From assembly GCA_946886805.1 (NCBI GenBank), contig CAMPJM010000091.1, positions 1-11,240 of the forward strand: 11,240 nucleotides of DNA, written 5' to 3'. Below, piece by piece: positions 1 to 6,646 of the stretch. A program made the position numbers and the translations under genes. Origin of the DNA: an uncultured Flammeovirgaceae bacterium. GTDB lineage: Bacteria > Bacteroidota > Bacteroidia > Cytophagales > Cyclobacteriaceae. Under the pieces are notes generated by a model that worked only from the letters and a program-made list of their open reading frames with translations, made no database searches and had not been told where the DNA came from. Numbering within the stretch: position 1 is the first letter of the stretch; each line of letters opens with the position of its first letter.

Positions 1-319
1 GAAGAATACTTTAATTAACAGGCAGAAAAAAATGGCCTATGAAATCGCATACAAAAAGTATCTGGAAAAGCAGGATCTCAACTCATTTTTAGATACTGAA
101 AGCGAGATTTTCTATTCAGACCTGGAGCAGCTAGCCGAAACAGTTATTGATAGACTGCCTGTTCAGCAAAAAGAAATATTTTTATTATCAAAAAAAGAAA
201 GTATCCCCAGCAAAGAAATTGCTGACAAACTCAATCTTTCCTTGCGAACGGTAGAAAATCAAATCTACAGGGCCGCAAAAAAAATCAGGGAAACACTTAA
301 AAAAAACGGAGTGTACTAA
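1..319 (+). CDS. ECF-type RNA polymerase sigma factor, C-terminal part (5' end outside window)
   Basis: The reading frame is open to the left edge: ten codons (KNTLINRQKK) precede the first ATG at 32, so this is probably the C-terminal half of a sigma-70 family protein rather than a complete 95-residue protein. Counting from that Met, residues 38-90 look like sigma region 4: LPVQQKEIF, then the helix-turn-helix KEIADKLNLSLRTVENQIYRA and a basic end. This LPxxxxxIF...TVENQI pattern is typical of the ECF sigma factors that are abundant in Bacteroidota. Region 4 binds the -35 promoter element and the polymerase beta flap. Region 2 is not visible. The gene points toward the injection-system cluster but is separated by about 295 non-coding bases. 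A regulatory link is possible but unproven, and no anti-sigma gene is seen. The alternative, a free-standing small HTH protein starting at 32, is less likely. Confidence 0.8.
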   Translation, partial: KNTLINRQKKMAYEIAYKKYLEKQDLNSFLDTESEIFYSDLEQLAETVIDRLPVQQKEIFLLSKKESIPSKEIADKLNLSLRTVENQIYRAAKKIRETLKKNGVY

Positions 320-614
320 ATTGTTCGGGGATTCCTACAAGACGGATTTCCCGGGTGGAATCTGGCTTCAAGGATATTACTTTCAAGCTCTAAAAGGTCA
401 GCTATGGTCAATGCATTAGCTCCCCCAGACCATTTGCAAAAAGACACTTTTTAACACTTCTAAAAGTCATTCCAACACTTTTAATATCGACTTAAATATC
501 TATAAATTAGCAAGTTATACAAAAACATATAGATTATTTCGATCAATTTAGTCAAAAAGATTCCTTGCCTCAGACGGTCTATCCATAGATATTAGTAAAA
601 ATAATTTATGAATT
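320..614 (+). promoter_or_regulatory. Intergenic leader upstream of the injection-system cluster; probable control region
   Basis: I see no convincing gene in these 295 bases. The region becomes AT-rich toward the next gene and is the only large gap before the structural genes, so the cluster's main promoter probably lies here. It holds several short repeats: GGTCA at 396 and 406 (10-base period), ATGGTC at 404-409 inverted against GACCAT at 428-433, and ACACTT at 444, 454 and 475 (spacings 10 and 21). ATATCTAT at 496-503 is inverted relative to ATAGATAT at 585-592, with a partial copy TATAGAT at 528-534. I found no clean match to the Bacteroidota promoter consensus (TTTG then TAnnTTTG), so no exact promoter is placed. 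There is also no strong intrinsic terminator after the sigma gene. Confidence 0.4.
444..480 (+). repeat. Three phased ACACTT repeats, candidate operator
   Basis: ACACTT occurs at 444-449, 454-459 and 475-480, that is at 10- and 21-base steps, close to one and two turns of DNA helix. The second copy runs into an imperfect inverted repeat (ACTTCTAAAAGT, 10 of 12 positions symmetric). Direct repeats on one face of the helix upstream of an operon are a common layout for activator binding. In AT-rich DNA, chance occurrence of such a short word is not negligible, so this is a candidate only. Confidence 0.25.
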
Positions 615-1217
615 ATGATTTCAAAGGCGCTCAATTTAATTGTTTCTGAATTAAACAGATACATCCCTCCTACGCTTCCTGAAGATCCGGCAGAAGTTGT
701 GTTGGGAAATATTGCGCTCAATGAGTCCTCTGATCAAAACGATATTCTGGACAGAGTGGTGGTAAGTCTGGTAAATATTGAAGAAGAAGTCGCTTTAAAA
801 AATGCGCAAACCTTTCAAAAAATGTCTACCGGTGCAAGGTATTTTCATCAACCTGTACACCTGAATCTTTATCTAGTTTTTGCGGCACACTATCCTAAGT
901 TTTATGAGAAAGCCCTTTTGAGATTGTCTTCGGTAATTCGATTTTTCCAACATAAAAAAACATTTGATTTAGGAAGCAGCTCTTCATTACCTGTTGTTCT
1001 GAATTCTGAAGAACCGGAGCTATCAATCACTATGGATTTGTATACTATGACGTTCGAACAGATCAATCATTTGTGGGGAACCTTGGGAGGAAAACAAATG
1101 CCTTTTGTCATGTACAAAGGAAGACTCGTGAAGCTTCAAGACAAAAGAATAGTCAAAGAAGCACCATTAATTGAAGTGATCCAGAATAATGTTCATTCCA
1201 CCCTTGTTTCGAGCTAA
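615..1217 (+). CDS. DUF4255 / Pvc16-like tail terminator protein
   Basis: The 200-residue protein has the features of the DUF4255 (Pvc16 N-terminal) family: an N-terminal helix starting MISKALNLIVSELNRYI, a strand rich in small acidic residues (about 30-60), and the diagnostic stretch PVHLNLYLVFAAHYPKFYEKAL (about 80-101) followed by a helix SSVIRFFQ. The C-terminal part (about 135-190) contains LTMDLYTMT-like strands and the helix EQINHLWGTLGGKQMPF. In Afp and PVC, the homologue binds the distal end of the tube-sheath and fixes particle length. In many eCIS clusters it sits near one end of the operon, as here. The ATG at 615 is chosen because the ATG at 608 is in another frame. It is followed after two bases by the next start codon, which suggests translational coupling. 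Family assignment is firm; function is by homology. Confidence 0.9.
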   Translation: MISKALNLIVSELNRYIPPTLPEDPAEVVLGNIALNESSDQNDILDRVVVSLVNIEEEVALKNAQTFQKMSTGARYFHQPVHLNLYLVFAAHYPKFYEKALLRLSSVIRFFQHKKTFDLGSSSSLPVVLNSEEPELSITMDLYTMTFEQINHLWGTLGGKQMPFVMYKGRLVKLQDKRIVKEAPLIEVIQNNVHSTLVSS

Positions 1218-1219
1218 TT

Positions 1220-2488
1220 ATGGAATCTATTGTTTTCAAAAAACTCTTTGAACTAAGAATACTCCACGAGTACTACCTCTCAAAGAATGATGATTCAGAA
1301 TATTTTGCCCTAAGCGAGCTCGAAAAAGGCGAAATCTTGGATAATATGCTGTTTTATGACCGATATGATATCTGGAAAGACATAGCAATTGAACCCACTC
1401 GGGAAACTTTAAAGGTTCTGGACAATCAGCACCTACGATTTGTCCGTCAAAAAACAGGCTTCCTGCTTGGAATAAAAGTAAAGCCTTCTGTTGGTGGCCC
1501 CTTTTTTCCCTTCATCAACCTCGAAGAAAGCTTGACTTTTAGCTTTATGATTAGGGTAAAAAATTCAAATTTTAAGAATTATACTAACCAGAGACTTCAG
1601 AGCAATTTTCCCGCTATTTTTTATTTTTCCAATGACAACAGCGACAACAATAAAATCTTTCCATCGCTTTCATCTCCAGTCGAGCTATTCAAATCAGGCA
1701 GAACTTATGAAGCAGGGGAAATCGTTCAAATTGGTCCGGATGTAATGCAGGCAATAATCAAAACGAACACGAATGCCCCTGCTAATTGGAAAAAAATTGA
1801 CTCTATTGCTATAACTCATGAGGGGGAAAAATTTGCGCTACCACTGCAATTTTCCTATGGTTTTGAAGCTGGAACAAATGTCTTACAGGCAGATTTTATG
1901 CTCAAAAAAACTGACGGAACAATCGTCAAAACCATATCAGCAACGAAGACCACTCCTCTTGATAAAGTTCTTTTAAACTTTACACCTGAAGACACGGAAC
2001 GGGAAGTAAAAGGTTTACATCTGCTTGAGGTAAGCGGAGATAATGGATTTCAAGATAATCGAAGGATATTTTTTTCGGACAACTTCAATGCTGCGGACTT
2101 TGGAATTCTTGAGATTAAAACAGATTCGGCCAACCCCGGATTTAATTTGCTTAATGCCGACGGAAGCATAAATCCAGTAACGCCCGTATATGAAATCAGA
2201 ATAAAATCCAGAAATACGTATTGGAGATATTTATCTTCCAGGGGAACTACACTTGCTGTCACACCAAAAACTGCTCCATATCTTATATCGGACAGTGGAG
2301 CTTTAAGATCAAAACTGCCAATTCCAATGAGAGGAGCATTGTATGAATTCAGGGATGCTGATCCTACGGTTCCTCTTGTCTTCCTGCCAAATCCCTCGGA
2401 CTTTTCTCTAAAACCTGAAACCGACGGAAGGATATACTCAGACATTTACGTGTCAGAAATTAAGGATTTGGTTACTGAAACGCCTTGA
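1220..2488 (+). CDS. Uncharacterised 422-residue protein paired with the tail terminator
   Basis: I do not recognise a named domain. The start codon lies two bases after the terminator gene's stop, so the two are almost certainly co-translated. The N-terminal 70 residues look helical and charged (FELRILHEYYLSK at about 10-22). The rest looks beta-rich: hydrophobic alternating strands around 80-135, a strand-rich middle at about 195-300 resembling an Ig- or fibronectin-like fold, and a C-terminal part (about 323-412) with YEIRIKSRNTYWRYLSS and many Pro/Gly turns. There is no signal peptide, no membrane segment and no cysteine at all. Position and coupling suggest a structural partner at the capped end of the particle, for example a cap or adaptor protein. 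A host-specific accessory protein is the main alternative. The functional assignment is inference only; that it is a real gene is well supported. Confidence 0.83.
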   Translation: MESIVFKKLFELRILHEYYLSKNDDSEYFALSELEKGEILDNMLFYDRYDIWKDIAIEPTRETLKVLDNQHLRFVRQKTGFLLGIKVKPSVGGPFFPFINLEESLTFSFMIRVKNSNFKNYTNQRLQSNFPAIFYFSNDNSDNNKIFPSLSSPVELFKSGRTYEAGEIVQIGPDVMQAIIKTNTNAPANWKKIDSIAITHEGEKFALPLQFSYGFEAGTNVLQADFMLKKTDGTIVKTISATKTTPLDKVLLNFTPEDTEREVKGLHLLEVSGDNGFQDNRRIFFSDNFNAADFGILEIKTDSANPGFNLLNADGSINPVTPVYEIRIKSRNTYWRYLSSRGTTLAVTPKTAPYLISDSGALRSKLPIPMRGALYEFRDADPTVPLVFLPNPSDFSLKPETDGRIYSDIYVSEIKDLVTETP

Positions 2489-2648
2489 GTGCAAGTAAAG
2501 AATGTAGCAAAATATAATAAGGGAGCTGAGTTTACTTTATTGAATTTTTATAATAGGAGATTAAGTAGGATAAGGTAGCAAATGAATCATGCTTCCGGCG
2601 TCATACTTCCAGTTAATTTATTTTTTGACATTAAACTGATACCTAATC
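2489..2648 (+). promoter_or_regulatory. 160-base gap before the sheath gene; possible internal promoter or leader
   Basis: This is the largest gap inside the cluster and lies just before the sheath gene, whose product is needed in large amounts, so an internal promoter or translation-control element is plausible. The DNA is AT-rich, with purine runs such as AGGAGA and GGATAAGG around 2555-2575. I could not find a full Bacteroidota -7 motif (TAnnTTTG); TATTTTTTG at 2619-2627 has one base too many. No terminator hairpin is evident after the stop at 2488. Confidence 0.3.
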
Positions 2649-2656
2649 ATGAATGA
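2582..2656 (+). other. Possible 24-codon leader ORF overlapping the sheath start
   Basis: An ATG at 2582 is preceded six bases upstream by AAGG (2572-2575), one of the few Shine-Dalgarno-like sequences before a start codon in this window. It opens a 24-codon frame that ends at TGA 2654-2656, eight bases past the A of the sheath ATG at 2649. This overlap would let ribosomes finishing the short frame restart on the sheath gene. The peptide (begins MNHASGVILPVNLFFD) has no recognisable domain. It may equally be a chance frame. Confidence 0.2.
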
Positions 2657-4070
2657 CTACAAAACCCCGGGAGTGTACATTGAAGAAATTCCTAAGCTTC
2701 CTCCCTCAATCGCCTCTGTAGAAACCGCCATACCCTCTTTTATAGGTTATACAGAAAAAGCCCAGCACAGAGAGCCCCTTGATTTGCTTAATAAGCCCAA
2801 ACGAATCACTTCTATGTTGGAGTATGAGCTCTTCTTTGGTGGCCCGGAACCTGAAACAACCATAGTGGTAACTATTGATACTACCCAAACGAGCAAAATT
2901 GATGTCCAGGGAAAGGTCACGACACCCTCCAAATACCTCATGTATTATTCTTTACAGATGTTTTTTACCAATGGAGGAGGCCCATGCTATATTGTTTCAG
3001 TGGGTGACTACTCAGGTGCCGGAGTTATTGACCAGGCCACCTTAACGGGAGGACTCGCTGAAGCAGCTAAGATCAACGAAGTAACACTGATCCTTTTCCC
3101 GGACTCTATGAACATGACTTCTGCGGGGAATTATTATTCTCTTCACAAAGAGGCGATGGACCAGGCTGCAGAGCTTAAAGACAGATTTGTAGTGATGGAT
3201 GTCTGGATGAATCCCGATCCGACTACTTTACCGGAGGATAATATAACGGAGGTAAGAAACGCAGATTTCGGAACTATTGAGACGACCAAATATGGTGCTG
3301 TTTATTACCCACGGATCTTTAGCAGACTTGATTATAGCTATAAAGTAGCTGGTGTTGATGATGATGAGGCAGTCACCATCATCGGCAAGGGCGACAGTAG
3401 TCTGGATGGAACTCTGGCTGAGTTGAAGAGCAAGAACAATGCTTATTACTTTATGGCGAAGGGAGCCATCAATGACATTGAAATGATACTTCCTGCATCC
3501 TCTGCGGTGGTAGGAAAATATGCGGAAGTCGACAATAGCCGCGGTGTATGGAAGGCTCCAGCTAATATTGGAATTGATTATGCGATCAGGCCCGAAATCA
3601 TTGTTAGTCACAAAGAACAGGCTGACTTGAATGTTGACGTCTTGGCCGGCAAATCGATTAACGTAATTCGTTCGTTTCCCGGAAGGGGGCCTGCTATCAT
3701 TTGGGGAGCCAGAACACTCGCAGGAAATGATAACGAGTGGCGGTACATTCCTGTAAGACGATTCTTCAATATGGCGGAGGAATCCATCAAAAACGCTACC
3801 GAACAATTTGTTTTCGAACCTAATGACCGGAATACCTGGGTAAGGGTGAAATCCATGATTGAAAACTACCTTACTCAACAATGGAAAGCGGGTGCCCTCA
3901 TGGGAGCTTCAACAAAGGAAGCTTTCTTCGTTCACGTAGGCTTAGGGGAGACCATGACAGAACTGGATATATGGGAAGGCAGAATGATCGTGGAAATAGG
4001 ATTGGCGGTAGTACGACCTGCAGAATTTATCATACTAAGGTTTATGCACAAAATGTTGCAGGAGTCTTAA
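2649..4070 (+). CDS. Contractile tail sheath protein (Pvc2-4 / Afp2-4 family)
   Basis: The 473-residue product carries the hallmark N-terminus YKTPGVYIEEIPKLPPSIA (4-22) followed by AIPSFIGYTEKA. It also has the sheath-core segment GGGPCYIVSVGDY (109-121) and the conserved C-terminal domain: RGPAIIWGARTLAGNDNEWRY (about 346-366), PVRRFFNMAEESI, FEPND and a closing strand-helix region to residue 473. This is the phage tail sheath family; subunits link through N- and C-terminal arms into a helical sleeve that shortens to drive the tube outward. The less conserved part at about 185-310 should form the outward-facing domain. A stop at 2637-2639 in frame makes ATG 2649 the only sensible start. PVC and Afp encode three sheath paralogues, but only this one is in view. 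The next gene starts 30 bases downstream. Confidence 0.97.
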   Translation: MNDYKTPGVYIEEIPKLPPSIASVETAIPSFIGYTEKAQHREPLDLLNKPKRITSMLEYELFFGGPEPETTIVVTIDTTQTSKIDVQGKVTTPSKYLMYYSLQMFFTNGGGPCYIVSVGDYSGAGVIDQATLTGGLAEAAKINEVTLILFPDSMNMTSAGNYYSLHKEAMDQAAELKDRFVVMDVWMNPDPTTLPEDNITEVRNADFGTIETTKYGAVYYPRIFSRLDYSYKVAGVDDDEAVTIIGKGDSSLDGTLAELKSKNNAYYFMAKGAINDIEMILPASSAVVGKYAEVDNSRGVWKAPANIGIDYAIRPEIIVSHKEQADLNVDVLAGKSINVIRSFPGRGPAIIWGARTLAGNDNEWRYIPVRRFFNMAEESIKNATEQFVFEPNDRNTWVRVKSMIENYLTQQWKAGALMGASTKEAFFVHVGLGETMTELDIWEGRMIVEIGLAVVRPAEFIILRFMHKMLQES

Positions 4071-4100
4071 TATCAACCATAACTATTAAAATTTCTAATC

Positions 4101-5138
4101 ATGGCGCTTAAACCATATAATAAAACACTTCCCTCTCACCAGGATGACAATGACTGTCCCTCATGCGAGGAGATGGATTTGCCTACCCAAAGAACCATTA
4201 ATACTCAACGAACCAAATACTGTGATGAGTTGATCTGGTCTGAGGGAGAGGTAGTCAAAAGTGAGCAGAACTATGAAGGGCTCTCCACTCAGTATGAACA
4301 CAAGAAATGCATGTTCATTTGGACCCAGACAAATTACCAGATCTACCGAAATATGGTGATATGCATTAGTCCTGAACTCATGCAAACCACCGAATCTATC
4401 AAAGAAAATATTGCAACTTATATAAAACTAAATACAGACCTCTCCACTACCCTTAAATCAATCTTTAAGGCGGCCAAAGAAGTCAAAGTAAAATTAACAG
4501 AATTGAGGGATCAGGCCTGCAAGCTGGAAAACTGTGTGAATGACAGCTGCAACAGCATTCAGTTAGGTTTACTTACCGGAAAAGCAGCCGAAAATTGCAA
4601 AGGCGAAACGAAACCTCCCACCGAAAGGCCGGAAGCCTGTACAGATGCAGAAGATATTCTTGATGAACTGATTTGCATGCCCAAAACATTGAGCTTTGAT
4701 ATAGATTCAATTTTTAAATCCTCCTCTGATGTTATTGGAATCCAGGTATTTTCCAATATTCCTTCATTAGATTCCTTGCAAAAAAACTTTTCAGATTTAG
4801 CCAAAGAGTTTGACAAGCAGGTCCAGGAAACTTCCAAACTCAGGGAAGGTGATTTGAAAAAACTGCAGGAAGATATCATTAAAACGGTCTATGAAACTAG
4901 CAAGTCCGCCATTTCGAGGCTTAAAAAGAGAAGCGATTTTGAGGGTTTAAGACAGACTTTGGATTATATCTGCTGCGCTGAATGCGGATGCATTGAAGGA
5001 AATGGAAATGGTGAGCCACGACTTAAAAAATGTGAATGCGACCTCTGCTACATCTGCGACGAAGTAAAAAATACTTTTTGTCAGCAATGTGAAGTAGAGG
5101 AACCTGAGATTGATAAGCCACAGCACCAGGCAAGCTAG
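4101..5138 (+). CDS. Cysteine-rich helical protein of unknown function between sheath and tube genes
   Basis: I do not recognise this 345-residue protein. It has 21 cysteines (about 6%), which is striking beside the nearly cysteine-free structural proteins around it. An N-terminal CPSC pair (19, 22) is followed by single Cys at 41, 70 and 88. Next comes a helical, heptad-like section (about 95-150) ending in Cys 140/145/150, then a Pro/Glu-rich linker (about 165-182). A second long helix runs at about 222-285. The tail has clustered cysteines: CCAECGC (291-297), CECDLCYIC (311-319) and CQQC (327-330), laid out like zinc knuckles or a zinc ribbon. There is no signal peptide or membrane span, so it is probably cytoplasmic, where metal binding is likelier than disulfides. 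Its place inside the structural operon implies a role in assembly or in the particle. The Cys pattern is direct observation; metal binding is inference. Confidence 0.83.
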   Translation: MALKPYNKTLPSHQDDNDCPSCEEMDLPTQRTINTQRTKYCDELIWSEGEVVKSEQNYEGLSTQYEHKKCMFIWTQTNYQIYRNMVICISPELMQTTESIKENIATYIKLNTDLSTTLKSIFKAAKEVKVKLTELRDQACKLENCVNDSCNSIQLGLLTGKAAENCKGETKPPTERPEACTDAEDILDELICMPKTLSFDIDSIFKSSSDVIGIQVFSNIPSLDSLQKNFSDLAKEFDKQVQETSKLREGDLKKLQEDIIKTVYETSKSAISRLKKRSDFEGLRQTLDYICCAECGCIEGNGNGEPRLKKCECDLCYICDEVKNTFCQQCEVEEPEIDKPQHQAS

Positions 5139-5195
5139 AAGCCTGACAGGCAGATTCTACATTACTTAATTTAAAAAAACTCAAAATATACCTTT

Positions 5196-6155
5196 ATGCT
5201 GACGACCTATGAATATGATCAACTAGACAAAGAGAAATGGCAGAGCGGAAACATACTGGAATGCTGTTTCGGTGAAAACCCTGATGATCCTAACGGAAAG
5301 GGAGATTGCTGCTACAATTCCTGGCAAACAGAATTAGTTCAGATTACCTCATTGTATAGCGAAGCCGAGGAACAAGCTAAACAACTCTTATATGAATACA
5401 ACCTTATTGTCCAAAGAAGGGACAAGCTAAAAGGATGGTACGATGAACTTACCAAACTTGACCTCTCTGCAAAAAAGATCTGTGATCAGTTGGACGTAAT
5501 GTTAAATCAGTTGGAGAAAATCTATACCAATACGGAATTAGCAGTAAAAGCCATCAATATTTTGTATTGCATGATCCGGGACTTTTATCTTCAGGTAGAT
5601 TATATCAAAACCCGCTATGATCAATTGCTCAATTGCATCCGATGTATAGACAATCCTGCATTGGCTCCGGGACAAGGCATTATGAAATGTCTGGATGAAT
5701 ATTATAAGAAGTTGGATGCGATAATCAAAACCCGTGACAGCATGGTTTTATTAATTCTATCTGCCATCAAAATCGCCAATCAGTTGAGCCATCAAATTGG
5801 ATCAGATTTTGGATTAAGTTCTATTCTTGCGTCCTGGAAGTTTACTTTCAATTGTGAAGAAGAATGCGGAATACCTGAAGAAGAATGCGCTAACCGCCAG
5901 ATCGACAACCCTACTCCGAAAACCGCCAGTCTTGGAAGTGAAGGGTGTGTACTTGAGCCAATGATTACTTTCCCAATTTGCAATGATATCTATTATGCAG
6001 ATTTGAAAAGCAAATTAGCAAGTGATGAAACCCTTGCAAAAGAATTGGCAAAGAACCTTTTAGAAAAAAATAAACGCAAGGAAGAACTGCTTGCCTGTAA
6101 ACAGAGCCTTGTTGCAGCAATCATTGAAGTTGATCCCAAATTAAGATGTAAATAA
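5196..6155 (+). CDS. Second cysteine-containing coiled-coil protein of unknown function
   Basis: This 319-residue protein is also unrecognised. It follows the previous gene by 57 bases and shares its style: an N-terminal pair of double cysteines (CC at 23-24 and 38-39), long amphipathic helices (about 45-145 and 165-212), a mid-region CIRC (147-150), a Cys cluster CEEECGIPEEEC (220-231), single Cys at 251, 262, 301 and 318, and a helical end (about 265-310). It has 16 cysteines in total. No signal peptide or clear membrane helix is seen; the hydrophobic stretch MVLLILSAIKIA (183-194) is short and sits within a helix. It may be a distant relative or functional partner of the upstream protein, since both have an N-terminal Cys pair, a helical core and Cys clusters, but I cannot align them convincingly. 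The tube gene begins 20 bases later. Confidence 0.83.
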   Translation: MLTTYEYDQLDKEKWQSGNILECCFGENPDDPNGKGDCCYNSWQTELVQITSLYSEAEEQAKQLLYEYNLIVQRRDKLKGWYDELTKLDLSAKKICDQLDVMLNQLEKIYTNTELAVKAINILYCMIRDFYLQVDYIKTRYDQLLNCIRCIDNPALAPGQGIMKCLDEYYKKLDAIIKTRDSMVLLILSAIKIANQLSHQIGSDFGLSSILASWKFTFNCEEECGIPEEECANRQIDNPTPKTASLGSEGCVLEPMITFPICNDIYYADLKSKLASDETLAKELAKNLLEKNKRKEELLACKQSLVAAIIEVDPKLRCK

Positions 6156-6175
6156 TCGAATTAAATTCTAAAATT

Positions 6176-6640
6176 ATGGCAGAAGATCCCAAAAAGAATT
6201 ATCCCCTTCCAAAATTCCACTTTCAGCTTGAGTGGGGAGGAACAAGGGTGGGTTTCACAGAAGTAAGCGGACTGGATTTTGAGACTGAGGTAATTGAATA
6301 TAGGGAAGGCAATAGTCCTACTTATAATAAGACAAAGCAACCAGGTCTTACCAAATACAGCAATATCACATTAAAACGCGGGACTTTCCTTGGCGACTTT
6401 GAGTTTTTTGAGCAATGGAAAAAGACTTTCATGTTCCAGGAAGGAAAGGAAAAATTCAGGCGCGATGTCACTATCAAACTGCTCAATGAGGAACACCAAC
6501 CCATCATTTCCTGGACGCTTTCCAAAGCCTGGCCATCAAAAATTCAATCTACCGATTTAAAAGGTGATGCCAACGAGGTAGCCATCGAAACTATGGAATT
6601 GGTTCATGAAGGTTTGTCGATAGTAGAAGCTAAAAAATAA
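6176..6640 (+). CDS. Inner tail tube protein, gp19-like (Pvc1 / Afp1 type)
   Basis: The 154-residue protein fits the T4 gp19-like tube family in length and motifs: an N-terminal strand PKFHFQLEWGG (12-22), FTEVSGLDFETEVIEYREG (27-45) with the conserved V(S/T)GLD turn, ITLKRGTF (64-71), and IKLLNEEHQPIISWTLSKAWP (100-120). The C-terminal strand at about 134-146 ends in the ETMELVHEG motif. Hexameric rings of this protein stack to form the rigid tube that carries cargo and is pushed through the target envelope. It is the first of two adjacent paralogues. Compared with the second, it is the better match to the main tube subunit because it has the uninterrupted short form of the N-terminal hairpin. 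That choice rests on analogy with the PVC order rather than on direct proof. Confidence 0.95.
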   Translation: MAEDPKKNYPLPKFHFQLEWGGTRVGFTEVSGLDFETEVIEYREGNSPTYNKTKQPGLTKYSNITLKRGTFLGDFEFFEQWKKTFMFQEGKEKFRRDVTIKLLNEEHQPIISWTLSKAWPSKIQSTDLKGDANEVAIETMELVHEGLSIVEAKK

Positions 6641-6646
6641 GAATAA

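Noticed and set aside
330..362. GATTCC / GGAATC inverted repeat just after the sigma gene
   Set aside because: The stem is six bases with a loop of 21 and no T-run; too weak to call a terminator.
320..443. Minus-strand frame of about 43 codons after the sigma gene (contains WSGGANALTIADLLELE)
   Set aside because: It has no ATG or TTG start after the preceding in-frame stop, only a weak GTG, and no recognised similarity; could be a gene remnant but cannot be supported.
2625..2630. TTGACA resembling an E. coli -35 box before the sheath gene
   Set aside because: A matching -10 would fall inside the start codon, and Bacteroidota do not use that consensus.
3228..3881. Long minus-strand open frame (217 codons) inside the sheath gene
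   Set aside because: It lies entirely opposite a strongly conserved coding sequence, has no recognisable domain and is best explained as a shadow of sheath codon use.
5122..5151. Hairpin-like repeats (CAGGC...GCCTG and GCCTGACAGGC) around the stop of the first cysteine-rich gene
   Set aside because: The stems are only five base pairs, one has a one-base loop, and no T-run follows; not a credible terminator.
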